From Temnopleurus reevesii (Eukaryota; Echinodermata; Echinoidea; Temnopleuroida; Temnopleuridae), in assembly GCA_036244855.1 (NCBI GenBank), contig BQKZ01000737.1, positions 44,682-108,681 on the forward strand: a stretch of DNA of 64,000 nucleotides, in the 5' to 3' direction. Every line of letters begins with the position of its first letter. Position 1 is the first letter of the stretch. Below are positions 13,262-23,760 of the stretch, in pieces. The position numbers and the translations under genes are program-made. The notes under the pieces were generated by a model. That model had not been told where the DNA came from. It made no database searches and saw nothing but the letters and a program-made list of their open reading frames with translations.

Positions 13262-13282
13262 TCCCCCCCCCCCCCCCCCCCN
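13262..13282. repeat. poly-C run with one ambiguous base
   Basis: A C homopolymer of about 19 nt ending in N at 13282, directly at the start of exon 7 coding sequence. Probably a sequencing or assembly fault that hides the acceptor AG. Confidence 0.8.
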
Positions 13283-13500
13283 CTCATACTCCTCCTCCAC
13301 CACGCCCCGCCCCAGCTCCTCAAGGAGCTCAGAGAGGGGTCAAACCTCCAGCTACTCCAGCGATCGGAGCACTGAGAAAAGCTACTATGATAGACGGAGG
13401 GATAGCGGTTCTAGAGAGACTGATGCGGAGAAGAGTTTGGCAGAAAGGCGAGCTGAGAGGATGGCGGAGAGGGAGAAAAACAGCGCTAGTTCAACCAGCG
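13283..13500 (+). CDS. FHOD: FHOD linker exon 7, Ser/Arg-rich; 5' boundary unresolved
   Basis: Donor GCG/GTAGGA at 13501, leaving phase 1. It reads SYSSSTTPRPSSSRSSERGQ and goes on through SYYDRRRDSGS to KSLAERRAERMAEREK, a charged helix-like stretch. The acceptor is not visible: the expected position falls in a C-homopolymer with an N at 13282. An exon starting at 13282 would be 219 nt and phase 1-1. A fallback acceptor CTCAG at 13332 gives 168 nt, also phase 1-1. The CAG at 13315 would break the phase. Confidence 0.75.
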
Positions 13501-13507
13501 GTAGGAG

Positions 13508-13513
13508 TGCATG
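13508..13513 (+). promoter_or_regulatory. TGCATG splicing element after exon 7
   Basis: Perfect TGCATG 8 nt downstream of the exon 7 donor; the placement is that of an RBFOX inclusion element. Function inferred. Confidence 0.5.
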
Positions 13514-14273
13514 CCGTGTGCTCTTAATGTCTATAAGATAAAATGATGAATAATATTATGCAAATCATTTTAATAATGTAGAAAATGGAATGAAATATCA
13601 CTATTCACAAAGGTGATTTTGACTGTTTTCTTTGTATGCTTTAGATGCTGAACAAATTAATTAAAGTTTAAGTATATAAAAGAAATCATTTAGAACATAC
13701 ATACATGGACATGCAGAACAGAATTGAGCCTCAAGGCAACTGCATTGAATTGGAGATGATGACTACATCCAATATATGTGTCATTTGACGAACAGTCACC
13801 TTTGTAATGTTTTATAGGAGATTGTGATTCTCTTGTCTTGAATTTAGTTGATTGGACCAACATTCTATTATCACTCACAATTATTTTTTTCATATATTTT
13901 ATTTTTTTCATAAAATGAAGATTTTCTAGTATAACCAAGTACATTCTTGCTGAATTTATTCCATGTGTATAGTTCTGCATATTCAAATTATCTTTTATCA
14001 AATCAGTTTAACGTTATATTGACAATAATTTTGTACCTTTGTATTATGACCTCAGTTTTTAAGTTGTAAATGGCCATATCTTTTCTCCTTATTTTCAACC
14101 ATATTGCTTTCCAAACTTTCTATAAGATCATCACCTACAGGTACAAGATCATGTTAAATCATTGCTTTTAAACAAATACTTTATTGTATTTACCCAATAA
14201 GTTTTGTGTAATTGATTATATTACATTATAGATGAACATCAGTTAGCCATGAAATTTTTTTTCCATCCTTTAG

Positions 14274-14360
14274 ACTCCTCGCAATCAGGTCGTGAATACC
14301 GTCGTTCATCATCATCCTACGAACCGTCGTCAAGAAGGAGTAGCCCGTCATCGAGACCTG
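14274..14360 (+). CDS. FHOD: FHOD linker exon 8, Ser/Arg-rich (29 codons)
   Basis: Acceptor TTCCATCCTTTAG, donor CTG/GTGGGC at 14361; phase 1-1. It encodes SSQSGREYRRSSSSYEPSSR and ends SSPSSRP. The RRSS pattern offers likely basophilic kinase sites. The donor is weaker than average. Confidence 0.8.
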
Positions 14361-15582
14361 GTGGGCACTATAGATCTTTTCTCATTTCCAAATTTATTAA
14401 TCAGAATGACGGAAATTGTATTAGCACAAAATGTATGACATTTAATGTTAATGCTATTCATGTTTGCTGCATTTTAATGCAACATACTAAAACACAAATC
14501 ACAATGTCAGCAGGTTATGTTTGAGCATTAGAACGCTCACATTAATGCTATATTTTCTAATCTCACATATGTATTTATGGATAGCCATCTGTATACGATC
14601 TCAATAATGATTTAATATAAATTATTCTGTCTTTTCATACATTTTTTAGTATAAAATTGCAATAATGGAATCAGGTTTTTGAAACATCAAAAGAGTTGGA
14701 AAAGAATTAAGATCTTCTCAGATTTTTTTCAGATTATAAATTTTAGTAGATTGCATTTAGCATAAAGTACATGTAGCACTATGCATGCCATATCCGTAGA
14801 AGCACAAAATACAATGCAAAGGTTATATTACACATTTGTAGAAAAGCTTGAAGTTTGTTGTAAGCTCTCCCAAGATTTGTTGCTCGATAGACGTATACAA
14901 TTTAATTTGGACATCTGACTGAAAATGTTCATGTTGTTTAAGCAATAAATCCTGGTTAACGTACATACATATTCAGAATATGCTAGACATAAAGTTTCTT
15001 TCATACAAATGTGTGGTATAGCCATTTATTAGAAGCACACTAATTATTTAAACGGAGTAGAATAGACTAATTGCACTATTCAAGGGTTCCTTGGAAAAAG
15101 ATTTGTTTTTCAGATTTGGGATTAAGAAGAAATCAGAAATGCAAAAAAAAATTGTAAAGAATCTGAAATCATATACATGTATGTCATTTGGAGCAGACTT
15201 ATTTTCTTAAGAAAGAGGCATTATCTAAAAAAGAAAAAAGAACATGATGACCAGAACTCAATGCTTTATTTTTTCATATGGGTCTTTTCGCGCATATTCA
15301 TGTATGTTTCAGTTTCTTGAACAGTTTTAAGATCTATTCATGGGACAAAACATTTCCAGTATACTAAGTTGAAACTATTCTGGATAAGAATTTTTTATAA
15401 TGATTGCGATTGTTTCAAAAAGGAAAAGAGATAATGATGAAAATAGTGGTAATTGGATTCAATTTTGGAAAAATGATAAAACTTGCTCTTAACCTATTTC
15501 ATACATTGAATTGCAATTGTTAATGTCAAATGCATCTTGAAAAGCATGTCTCTCTTGCTTTCCTAACCACTCACACGAAAAG

Positions 15583-15723
15583 CTGAATCTTCGATCACTG
15601 AGGAAGGGAGCAGCAGTTACACTCCGTCATCGAGTAGCAGAGATTCGGTGCGACGAACGTTGTCCACTGAATTACCATCCTCCTCGTATTCGTCGTACAG
15701 GAGCGACCGATACTCCAGAAGGG
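15583..15723 (+). CDS. FHOD: FHOD linker exon 9, Ser/Tyr/Arg-rich (47 codons)
   Basis: Acceptor CACACGAAAAG, with a weak pyrimidine tract; donor AAGGG/GTATGC at 15724; phase 1-1. It contains SSSYTPSSSRDSVRRTLSTE and SSSYSSYRSDRYSRRG. RRTLS is a consensus-type PKA/ROCK-like phosphosite; ROCK phosphorylates FHOD formins near the DAD in vertebrates, so the link is only suggestive. Confidence 0.8.
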
Positions 15724-16428
15724 GTATGCAGGGGGCTGTTGCACGAAACTTTCATAATGACAAGTTGGATGATATTTCATTGATACATGTGTTGTTATGT
15801 AACACATACATGTATTGCAATGGGATTGTCATTATGATGGTTTTGTGCAATGCCCCTTATGTGTGTGGTTTCACTTTGTATGGATAGAAGCGCTAAGTTA
15901 ATGCACATGTTATGCCAAGGAATGATAGTGCATGGATATTAATTCTGTAGTAAAATATATTCACACAAAAGCAATATAATTCAATATTATGTAATGAATT
16001 GGAAGATTTGATATATTTATAGAAACTTTTATTACTTTCCATACTGCGTAGATTTGTTAAACACACTGAAGTATGTATGGATGATACATGTAAATAGGGT
16101 TGAAATTAATAATATTTCATTATCAATATCTTAAGTCTGTTCAAAATATTATTTCCTCTATCACTCTCCATGTTTATCTTCTCTTCCGTTAATACACCAT
16201 TGAATCATATCTCTGTTGTTGACTCTGCAATTCTTTCAGACTCTTATTATTACATGGATGTCTGCAAAAATCTTTTACATTTTTATCCGGGAGATGAGAT
16301 GAAGTTTGAGATTTAATAATGATAATAATAATAATAATGACTTTTATTAAATACTCAATGTGTACAATGATTTCTACAAATATTAACATTTCATATTAAA
16401 TCCCCATTCCATCCTTACCCTACCCTAG

Positions 16429-16602
16429 GTGATTCTACCTCCACGGTCAGCGTCCCCCGCTCTCCGACCTCCCCTTCCTCCACCTCCTCTTATAGCCGTA
16501 ACGTCACACCGCCATCGTACCGTCGCACGACCTCCATCGAATCCGTCAAGTCACCGACATCGAAATCGCCGACGACAAAATCGCCGACGTCGACGAAGAA
16601 GG
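16429..16602 (+). CDS. FHOD: FHOD linker exon 10 with SP/KSPT repeats (58 codons)
   Basis: Acceptor CTACCCTAG, donor AGG/GTATGA at 16603; phase 1-1. Ser/Thr/Pro-rich; the C-terminal part repeats SPTSKSPTTKSPTSTKK, three proline-directed kinase sites in a row with lysines. GC content is clearly higher than in the flanking intron, as expected for coding sequence. A GCATG core lies at about +8 in the intron. Confidence 0.85.
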
Positions 16603-16719
16603 GTATGAGGGCATGGTCAATGTGTGTGTTGTTTTTGCAGAAATTGTTGAATTGCATGTTATCACGATGTGTATTTATTCAATTTGTATTTGAAATCCAC
16701 CTGACTCAGATATTTGAGT

Positions 16720-17280
16720 AGTTTGTTGTTTCTGTGGATTTATATTCCTTTAATTACATGCACTGTTGTGCATGGAACACGATTTTACCTTTTTGTGTAC
16801 TAATAAATCCTCTCTGTTTTGTTTACAGGAAATTAATTAAATGCACAGTAATTATGCATGGGATACAATTCCAACATGAAATTTTCTAATTGCCCCTCTT
16901 CATTTTTTAAGTACATGTAGACAGTTGTTTCTGTGAATTTATATCTTTTGAATTACATGCACAATTGTGCATGGAACACGATTTTACCTTCTTGTGTACT
17001 AATAACCCTCTCATTTTTTTAACAGGAAATTAATTCTATTCACATTAATGCATGGGGTACAATTTGAAATGTAGTTCTATACTAATTATCCCTCTTCCTT
17101 TTATAAGTAGTCAGTTGTTTTTGTAAATTTATATTTTTTGAGTTACATGCACTATTGTGCATGGAACACGATTTTACCTTTTTGTGTACTAATGAGTCCT
17201 CTTTTTTTTACAGGAAATTAATGGGATACAATTTCACGTGTAATTCACTACTTATAAGCCCTCTTTGTTTCTAATAGAAA
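16720..17280 (+). repeat. tandem repeat, three units of about 190-200 bp, TGCATG-rich
   Basis: Three diverged units with anchor ACATGCAC at 16756, 16955 and about 17145 (spacings 199 and 190). Each has GTGCATGGAACACGATTTTA, a T-rich stretch and ACAGGAAATTAAT, which resembles a splice acceptor. TGCATG occurs about six times from 16760 to 17370. No coding frame continues through. Confidence 0.85.
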
Positions 17281-18361
17281 ATGTTACGTGAAATTGCTAT
17301 TGAAATTAATATTTTTTCACCAATTTCATTCATCCTAATTTTTTTTCTACAGGTGTGTGCACTGCATGGATCCTAATTTCACTTTCCTCTTTTGGAACTC
17401 TTATACACATGAATAACCATTGTTATACAGATTGTAATGAATAATTCTTACATGATTAACAGTTTATATTCCCTTTTTTTAATATCAAATAAATAATCGT
17501 ATGAATTTTTTAACTTGCATGATTTTTAAAAGAAATAATGACAGTGTGCTCGGTCATTATTCACAAATATATGATGCGTATGAGCACATCAATTCTGAGC
17601 TGATTTAACATCTGTGATTGAGCATGGTGTTTCAGATACTGTTTTGTGATTGGTTGATGTCTGTATTTACTAATTGATTTCTCTTTTGAACACCAGGAAT
17701 AATTTAATGCGATTTTACTATTGTCACCTTTCACCTTCTCTTTATTGTGAAGTTTTATGGTTGTAATGCTTAAAAGTAATTACAAAAGTTTTTAATTAGG
17801 GGCAGATGTACATACTAGTTTTTATTATTATCATATATTATGCCATCAAAAGTTCACAAGACAGTGAAAAGTTACAAATGCATCAAAATAGATTATTACA
17901 TACATATAAAAAACAGAAAAATCAGAAGGGGGAGAGGGGAAAGAGGAAGTAAATAAGAAAATATGAATGGCCATCCATGGGCCAGGGTTTGCAAAAAGCG
18001 AAGGGCATTGGCTTGCAAACCCTCATATATAAAACATATAAATGCATGATTAAAAAAGTCCTGCTCTTTGTCTTTCTTGATGAAGCAATGGATTTTTTTT
18101 GGTGTATGTCTTAACATGTCCACATCTACCATAGATCTACCTCTGTAAATTTTGCCTTAGAAATGTAGTTATTAAGAACATTGAAGTATGTAGAGTAAGA
18201 TACAGATATGAGGTTGTATTGAAATATACACAAATCAATGCAGGCCTTTAGAATTCTGATTAACCTTGCGGAAACTTTGATTGAAGTAAAATTACATATA
18301 AGAGCAATAATCAAATAAAGATTCCTTTCTTCTCTTTCATTTATTCTGCTTCCTTCCCAAG

Positions 18362-18730
18362 CCTCTTATACATACGAACGAAGAGAACATGTCCACTTTG
18401 CGACTGCTGATGAAATAGACCACTCAGAAATTATGTCTTATGATGACTTTGACACAGATAAAACCACAGACTCTGATTCAAACCCTGATTTTGCGACATC
18501 TAAAACCAACCAATTACAGGCCCTGTTACATGGAGAAATTGTCCAAGATAAGAGTAACATGTTTCCTGATTCGTTGATTGACTGTGACTTTGACGATGAT
18601 TACGAAGCGGACAATGACGAAAATGACGACAATAAAATAGACATAGCTCGAAGACGATCTAGTCTTAAACTCAGACATGATAGCGAATCAGATTTAATTG
18701 AACAGTTGGCTGAGCTTATATATCAACCAA
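18362..18730 (+). CDS. FHOD: FHOD linker exon 11, acidic (123 codons)
   Basis: Acceptor TTCCTTCCCAAG, donor CAA/GTGAGT at 18731; phase 1-1. It begins SYTYERREHVHFATADEIDH; the middle is strongly acidic (FDDDYEADNDENDDNK); then ARRRSSLKLRHDSESDLIEQ and LAELIYQP. The last part could form a short amphipathic helix. No known domain. Confidence 0.85.
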
Positions 18731-20187
18731 GTGAGTTGAATATTAGATTTATTCACTTCTTCATCCCAAATATTCATTTACTATAATTTATTTACTATAA
18801 AACTATATTTACAATAATTTTATTTGCTATAAGCTTATTTAGTATTATTTTATTCATTAAACATTCAATATTTGGGGTCTAACTAGTTGAATAATGAAAT
18901 GTGAAAGCATAATATTTCATCAATATGCTTACATTTTTAAATCATTGTGTGTAAATAGATATGGAAATGTGATTGATTTGGGTTGTTTGGTTGATAATAG
19001 ATTTCATTTCCCTTCCCCAAATTTATTTATTTAATTTCATCACCCTTGACAGGTTCTCAAAGAGATATTGTATATAATTCTAATTAATGTGTAATATTTT
19101 CTTTATATTACCCCTGTACCATAAATTTATTATCAGACCCATAAATGCTTGTTGAGAGTTATTCAATATTATTTAGGTGAATGGGATTTTAATTTATGTT
19201 TCATCACTTCCCTTATAACCTTTTTTTTCACAGAGCAAACAAAATAATGTGTTTGGTAAAAAAAAATCACATCCATTGCCTAATCGATTCATATGTTGAT
19301 ATTTGGGTGCATGTAGTTATACAGACCTCTGTAATGAAATGTGTTCACATAACAGAAAACATGGACAATGGTTTCATAATAGTGTGACAATAATTAAGGT
19401 GGTTTTATGATAATCCCTTTTTTTTTATAATTGCAACTTGTATATTACTCTGATTACTGTGTTTGGTTTGTGTATCTGTTTGATAATGAGAATTATTGAT
19501 GATTATTAGTGATGTAAATGAGCATGTAAACGTAGAGATGAGGGAGTGCGAGAGAAATTTTTTTTTTGTGTCTATACATAATGAAGTTTTTCTTGATATA
19601 TAGGTGTAAATTCTTTAATATGATTATGCTTTTGAAAAAGAACTATTATTATTTTTATTTTACTTTGTACTTGTTCAAAATGAATTTCATTCGATCAAAT
19701 AAATAGTTTTTATACTAGCACTTGATTATCAATTTATGGAATGGTACAAAGAGTACATAAAACTTCATATGCATATTAGTATTTGTCACAGTCAAATATG
19801 AGGAGCTCTCCTTGGATTGCAGGGCAATAAAATAGTTAGAATCAATGAAAATTAAAAAGGTGGTCAGAGGAGACGCAATCTGTATATTTAGTATATTACA
19901 CATTATACAGCTACCGGCATTTGAAATTGGTTGAATGAGACTCTCATAGGATAATGTTATGATTCAGTGATAAAAATAATCAAGATCGATAGAAATGCAC
20001 GGAAAAAAGTTTTGAGAGTGAGAAAAGACCAAAATGAGTGAGTATCAGTCAAAGAATGAGTCTTGGCAGAACTGAAATAATTTATTATTAGTCAAATGGG
20101 ATTGTAAAAGTGACCAATGCAGGTGCCAAAATTCATTTTACATTTCTTTTTTTTTCTTTTCCTTGCCTCTGTTTTTGCATGGTTTAG

Positions 20188-20265
20188 AACCCGAGAATGA
20201 CATCATGGCACTCCTCTCACAGGGCGACAGCAAGTCAAAAGACAAAAGCTCAACCAACAGTAATA
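20188..20265 (+). CDS. FHOD: FHOD linker exon 12 with DAD-like motif (26 codons)
   Basis: Acceptor GCATGGTTTAG, donor ATA/GTAAGT at 20266; phase 1-1. It encodes PENDIMALLSQGDSKSKDKS, a single copy of the D-I-M-x-L-L-x-x-G motif also found four times in exon 4, followed by a Lys/Ser-rich tail. As a separate cassette it could add or remove one such motif. Confidence 0.85.
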
Positions 20266-20514
20266 GTAAGTACAATTTAGTCCATTTGTGATTATTATTA
20301 TTACTCATTCTTGTTTTCCGTCTAAAAAGTGTATAGTTGGCAGTGATTTCACAAACTGAACTGTTGCTCGAAACCATCACATCCATCTCTGATCCATTTT
20401 CCCTATTCAGTATCTCTCATGAGTTTAGGCTTTATAGGTGAATATGTGCCTTTACGGTTGCTCATATCAGAGAGCATGATGGGATATATTTCTAGTACGG
20501 AAGTGACTTCGCTT

Positions 20515-21062
20515 TGTGTAAAAACCGCTAGATCGCTGGTGTACTATAAAGGTATCCCAGCATGCTTAGCGTTTGAAACAACCATAAAGGAACGTATTGG
20601 AAATGCCATAGTTACAAGCCTTTTGTCCAAGCTATCTTACTGGCCACCCACATTGGTTCCCTCCAGATGAAAATATATTTAAAATAAACTATTTGTAAAA
20701 GCCAACTGTCTTCAGTGGCCAATTTTATGGCCACTATAGACAGGTTTGACTGAATTAATATTTTCCCCAAAAAATGATTTCAGTAATTCTATATCTACCC
20801 TAGATAAAGGAAGGCAAGCATTGATAAATCTTTAGCCAGAACAAACCGAGTGTTATGGTTTGAAAGAGGTTCATTATGGTGAAGAATAATTGAAGAAAGT
20901 TGATCAGTTGTCTCACGATGTGCAAACGTAGAACGTTTGTGTAAAAACCGCTAGATCACTGGTGTACTATAAAGGTATCCCAGCATGCTTAGCGTTTGAA
21001 ACAACCATAAAGGAACGTTCTACGTTTGCACATCGTGGGACAACTGATCAACTTTCTTCAAT
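20515..21062. repeat. fold-back with 49-bp arms enclosing a copied segment
   Basis: Arms at 20889-20937 and 21014-21062 are inverted copies with about one mismatch (GAAGAAAGTTGATCAGTTGT on the left). The 76-nt loop (20938-21013) is a near-identical copy of 20515-20590 (GTAAAAACCGCTAGATC), also followed by AACGT. A half-element ending ATAGACAGGTTTGACTG (pogo-type end) lies at about 20735-20752. Confidence 0.8.
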
Positions 21063-22100
21063 TAAACCGAGTGTTATTTGACCTGAACCCTGTAGCGTAA
21101 AAAAATTGCGATTAATAGCCAATGAAAATGGCCAATCAATATTTTCATTGCACACTTTTTTCAATAGACTGACGAGTAACCAATGAGAATAATTGCTCTT
21201 TCAAATTAACAATTAATCACACACTTTTATGTTACATGGCCCAATGAAGTTAATCTCCCTTACCACAGTCCAAATAGAAATTGTAGAGAGCATTCAGTTA
21301 TCTTCAGAGAGAAAAAAAAATGAAATGAATATAATTTATTGTTTTACACTTTGACATATCCACATCTACTGTAGATGTAGATCTCCTTATTGTTTATTAC
21401 ATGTGAGACATTTTATTAAATCGCTGTGCTATGTGGTTTAAAAATAGGACTTGCCTTCTTACTCAGTATTTTGTATAGAGCATAAATCATTTTACAGTTG
21501 AATCTTTGGTCAACTGTTTTGACATGTCCACATCTACTGTAGATCTTTGTACACAAAACCTCTTCAATATTTTTCAATCTTTCTCATTACTTTATAGAAT
21601 TTTGTAAAATAGAAATAATGTCCTAAACCTGTTTCCCTTACTTGTAACTCATCTTATCTTTATGATTCTCTAAGGTACCTTATATTTATATTAATGAAAA
21701 TCTGTAATTACAATATTGCTCAAGATGAAATAATCCATAGCTTAGGATTATACTGGTAATAGTAGTATAAAGAATAAGAATATGATAATGATTATAATGC
21801 CAATGTTTAATGGTTATTTTAAAATTTTACAATCAAAAGTATTCCTTATCTAAATATGATTTAAAAAAACTGCCTAAATAGATTTCATCCTTAATTCACT
21901 AAATTTTCAATATCCATTTTTACTTCTCCTAACCCCAATAAGTGTAGTTAATTAATCATCAATACATCTATCAAAAACCTATAATAATACAACAATCTAC
22001 GGTAGTCTAGTTTCTTTTAATTCATTCATATCTCCAATCATTGGTTCTTTATCCTTCCTCTGCCCCATTTCCCCTGATCCCTTTCCCTCTAAACAATCAG

Positions 22101-22160
22101 CCTCTTCATCATCATCTAAACAACCAAGTAAAATAATAAAGCCCTCGTGGCAATTTGATG
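22101..22160 (+). CDS. FHOD: FHOD linker exon 13 (20 codons)
   Basis: Acceptor CTCTAAACAATCAG, donor ATG/GTAAGA at 22161; phase 1-1. It encodes SSSSSKQPSKIIKPSWQFD: a Ser run, a basic patch and a Trp-Gln-Phe end. TGCATG follows 31 nt downstream. Confidence 0.8.
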
Positions 22161-22190
22161 GTAAGAAGTCTGGAATCAAGACTATTTCTC

Positions 22191-22196
22191 TGCATG
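22191..22196 (+). promoter_or_regulatory. TGCATG splicing element after exon 13
   Basis: Perfect TGCATG 31 nt into the intron after exon 13; two TGCATT near-matches follow within about 35 nt. RBFOX-type placement, function inferred. Confidence 0.5.
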
Positions 22197-22294
22197 TGGT
22201 GCATTCGGGGCACAGATGCATTGTGGGTTGAGATGTTAGTCTTTAAGTTATAAAACAAATATTTTCAGTTTGATAGTTACTCTTTATTAATAAT

Positions 22295-22440
22295 ATTCTA
22301 CGATTGCTAGAATTAATTATTGTTAATTAAATTGGTTTTAGAACATTGTTGAAAATACTTTTTTTTTAATAAATTACATTCCACAATTGCTGGAATTAAT
22401 TATGTAAGTTAAATTGATTTTAAAACTTTGTTTCTAGTAA
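22295..22440 (+). repeat. short tandem duplication, period about 83 bp
   Basis: Two diverged units, one beginning ATTCTACGATTGCTAGAATT (22295) and one ATTCCACAATTGCTGGAATT (about 22378), each followed by a TTAATTAT...TTAAATTG stretch. Intronic and non-coding. Confidence 0.65.
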
Positions 22441-23284
22441 AATTAGTAATTTATTTGTGTTTAGTTAAGGCTGAAATTGTTAATGCTGGATAAGCAAAGT
22501 CTAATATGTTTATTGGCATATATTCATATATTTTTAAACTCTGAACTTTATTCTAAAAAAATAAGGAAATAAAGAATATTAAGGATTGAAAAAAAAAAAA
22601 AATTAAATTAAAAAAACAAAAAATTTAACTAAATATCCTGAGGGAACATTGCTAGAAAGTGACAATTGATTGCAAACTGAAACATGCATGTTCAGTTACA
22701 CATAGTCTGACTTTCTAAAATGAAGCAATAATAAATTTCACTTGCAATCAATTGAAACTTTCCTGTATAATCCTCATAGTAATTCTAATTATATCAACAA
22801 AAAAAAAGAATTTAAATGAAATATGAATATTTATTTCTAGCATGGAAACTACAAAATGAGCATGAATGCCACATTGGCTGTGATTGAAATATATTCAAAA
22901 TGCTCTACTGCATTATCAGGCATAACTATCGCATGACTGAAGCATCCAAATATTTGCATTGTTTCTATTTTGCCTTCTTTTTTTCAAATTTACATTGAGT
23001 GAAATCCTTTAAAATGCAACCTGTTGTAAATTTAGTTAATGAATGGCAAATCTTTGAGTGATTTTGAAAAATTAATTCAATGGAAGATATCATCTTTTAA
23101 AGACATACAAAATGTTGAGCAAAAGGTTTTTTTTAAATGTGAGAAAATCTTCACCCAGATATGCTGTATAATTCAGTATATAATCTGTATTTCCTTATTT
23201 GATATATATTTTGTTAGATTCTGTGAAAATTAATGTTTTGTTTGATGGAACAAATACTTGTCAGATCAGTACACACAATACAAG

Positions 23285-23555
23285 TACAGTCAAACCTGTC
23301 TATAGTGGCCACTACAAGGGAAACAGAAAAGATGGCCACTGTAGATAGGTGGCCTCTATAGACAGGTGGCCTCTATAGACAGGTTCTATAACATTTTCAA
23401 ATGGAGGGAATCAATTTTGGTGGTCACTAAAGACAGGTGGCCTCTATAGACAGGTTCTATAACATGCATGTTCACCTGGAGGGAATCGATTGAAGTGGCC
23501 ACTATACACAGGTGGTCACTATAGACAGTGGCCACTATAGACAGCTTTGACTGTA
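23285..23555. mobile_element. pogo/Tigger-like MITE, TA-flanked
   Basis: Ends TACAGTCAAACCTGTCTATA and the reverse complement near CTTTGACTGTA. The interior repeats the units TAGACAGGTGGCCTC and GGAGGGAATC. CAGTCAAACCT...-type ends and TA flanks resemble pogo/Tigger elements; this is recognition by eye. Confidence 0.65.
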
Positions 23556-23668
23556 TATTGCTCAGAGTTGTCGTATCAATATTGACACTTTGATATTCAA
23601 TAGAGAGTCTGCATTTATCCTTCTCTTCACCCTTTTCTCTTGGTGTGTTTGCTATGTTGCATCTGCAG

Positions 23669-23740
23669 ATAATCAGCATCTTTCGTCCTCAAATAAATCA
23701 AAATCAAATACAGAGGATGATGTCTGGGAAATGTATAACA
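23669..23740 (+). CDS. FHOD: FHOD linker exon 14 (24 codons)
   Basis: Acceptor GTTGCATCTGCAG, donor ACA/GTAAGT at 23741; phase 1-1. It encodes NQHLSSSNKSKSNTEDDVWE followed by MYN. Ser/Lys/Asn-rich with an acidic-aromatic end. Two TGCATG elements begin 8 and 15 nt into the downstream intron. Confidence 0.8.
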
Positions 23741-23747
23741 GTAAGTC

Positions 23748-23760
23748 TGCATGTTGCATG
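23748..23760 (+). promoter_or_regulatory. double TGCATG splicing element after exon 14
   Basis: TGCATG at 23748-23753 and again at 23755-23760, immediately after the GTAAGT donor. This is the strongest RBFOX-type signature in the window. Function inferred. Confidence 0.6.

Noticed and set aside
19234..19255. Strong acceptor TTTTTTTTCACAG followed by GTAAAA
   Set aside because: The segment has an in-frame TAA in the required phase.
20419..20670. 83-codon open frame after exon 12
   Set aside because: Overlaps the segment duplicated in the fold-back at 20938-21013; no recognisable protein and no matching splice sites.
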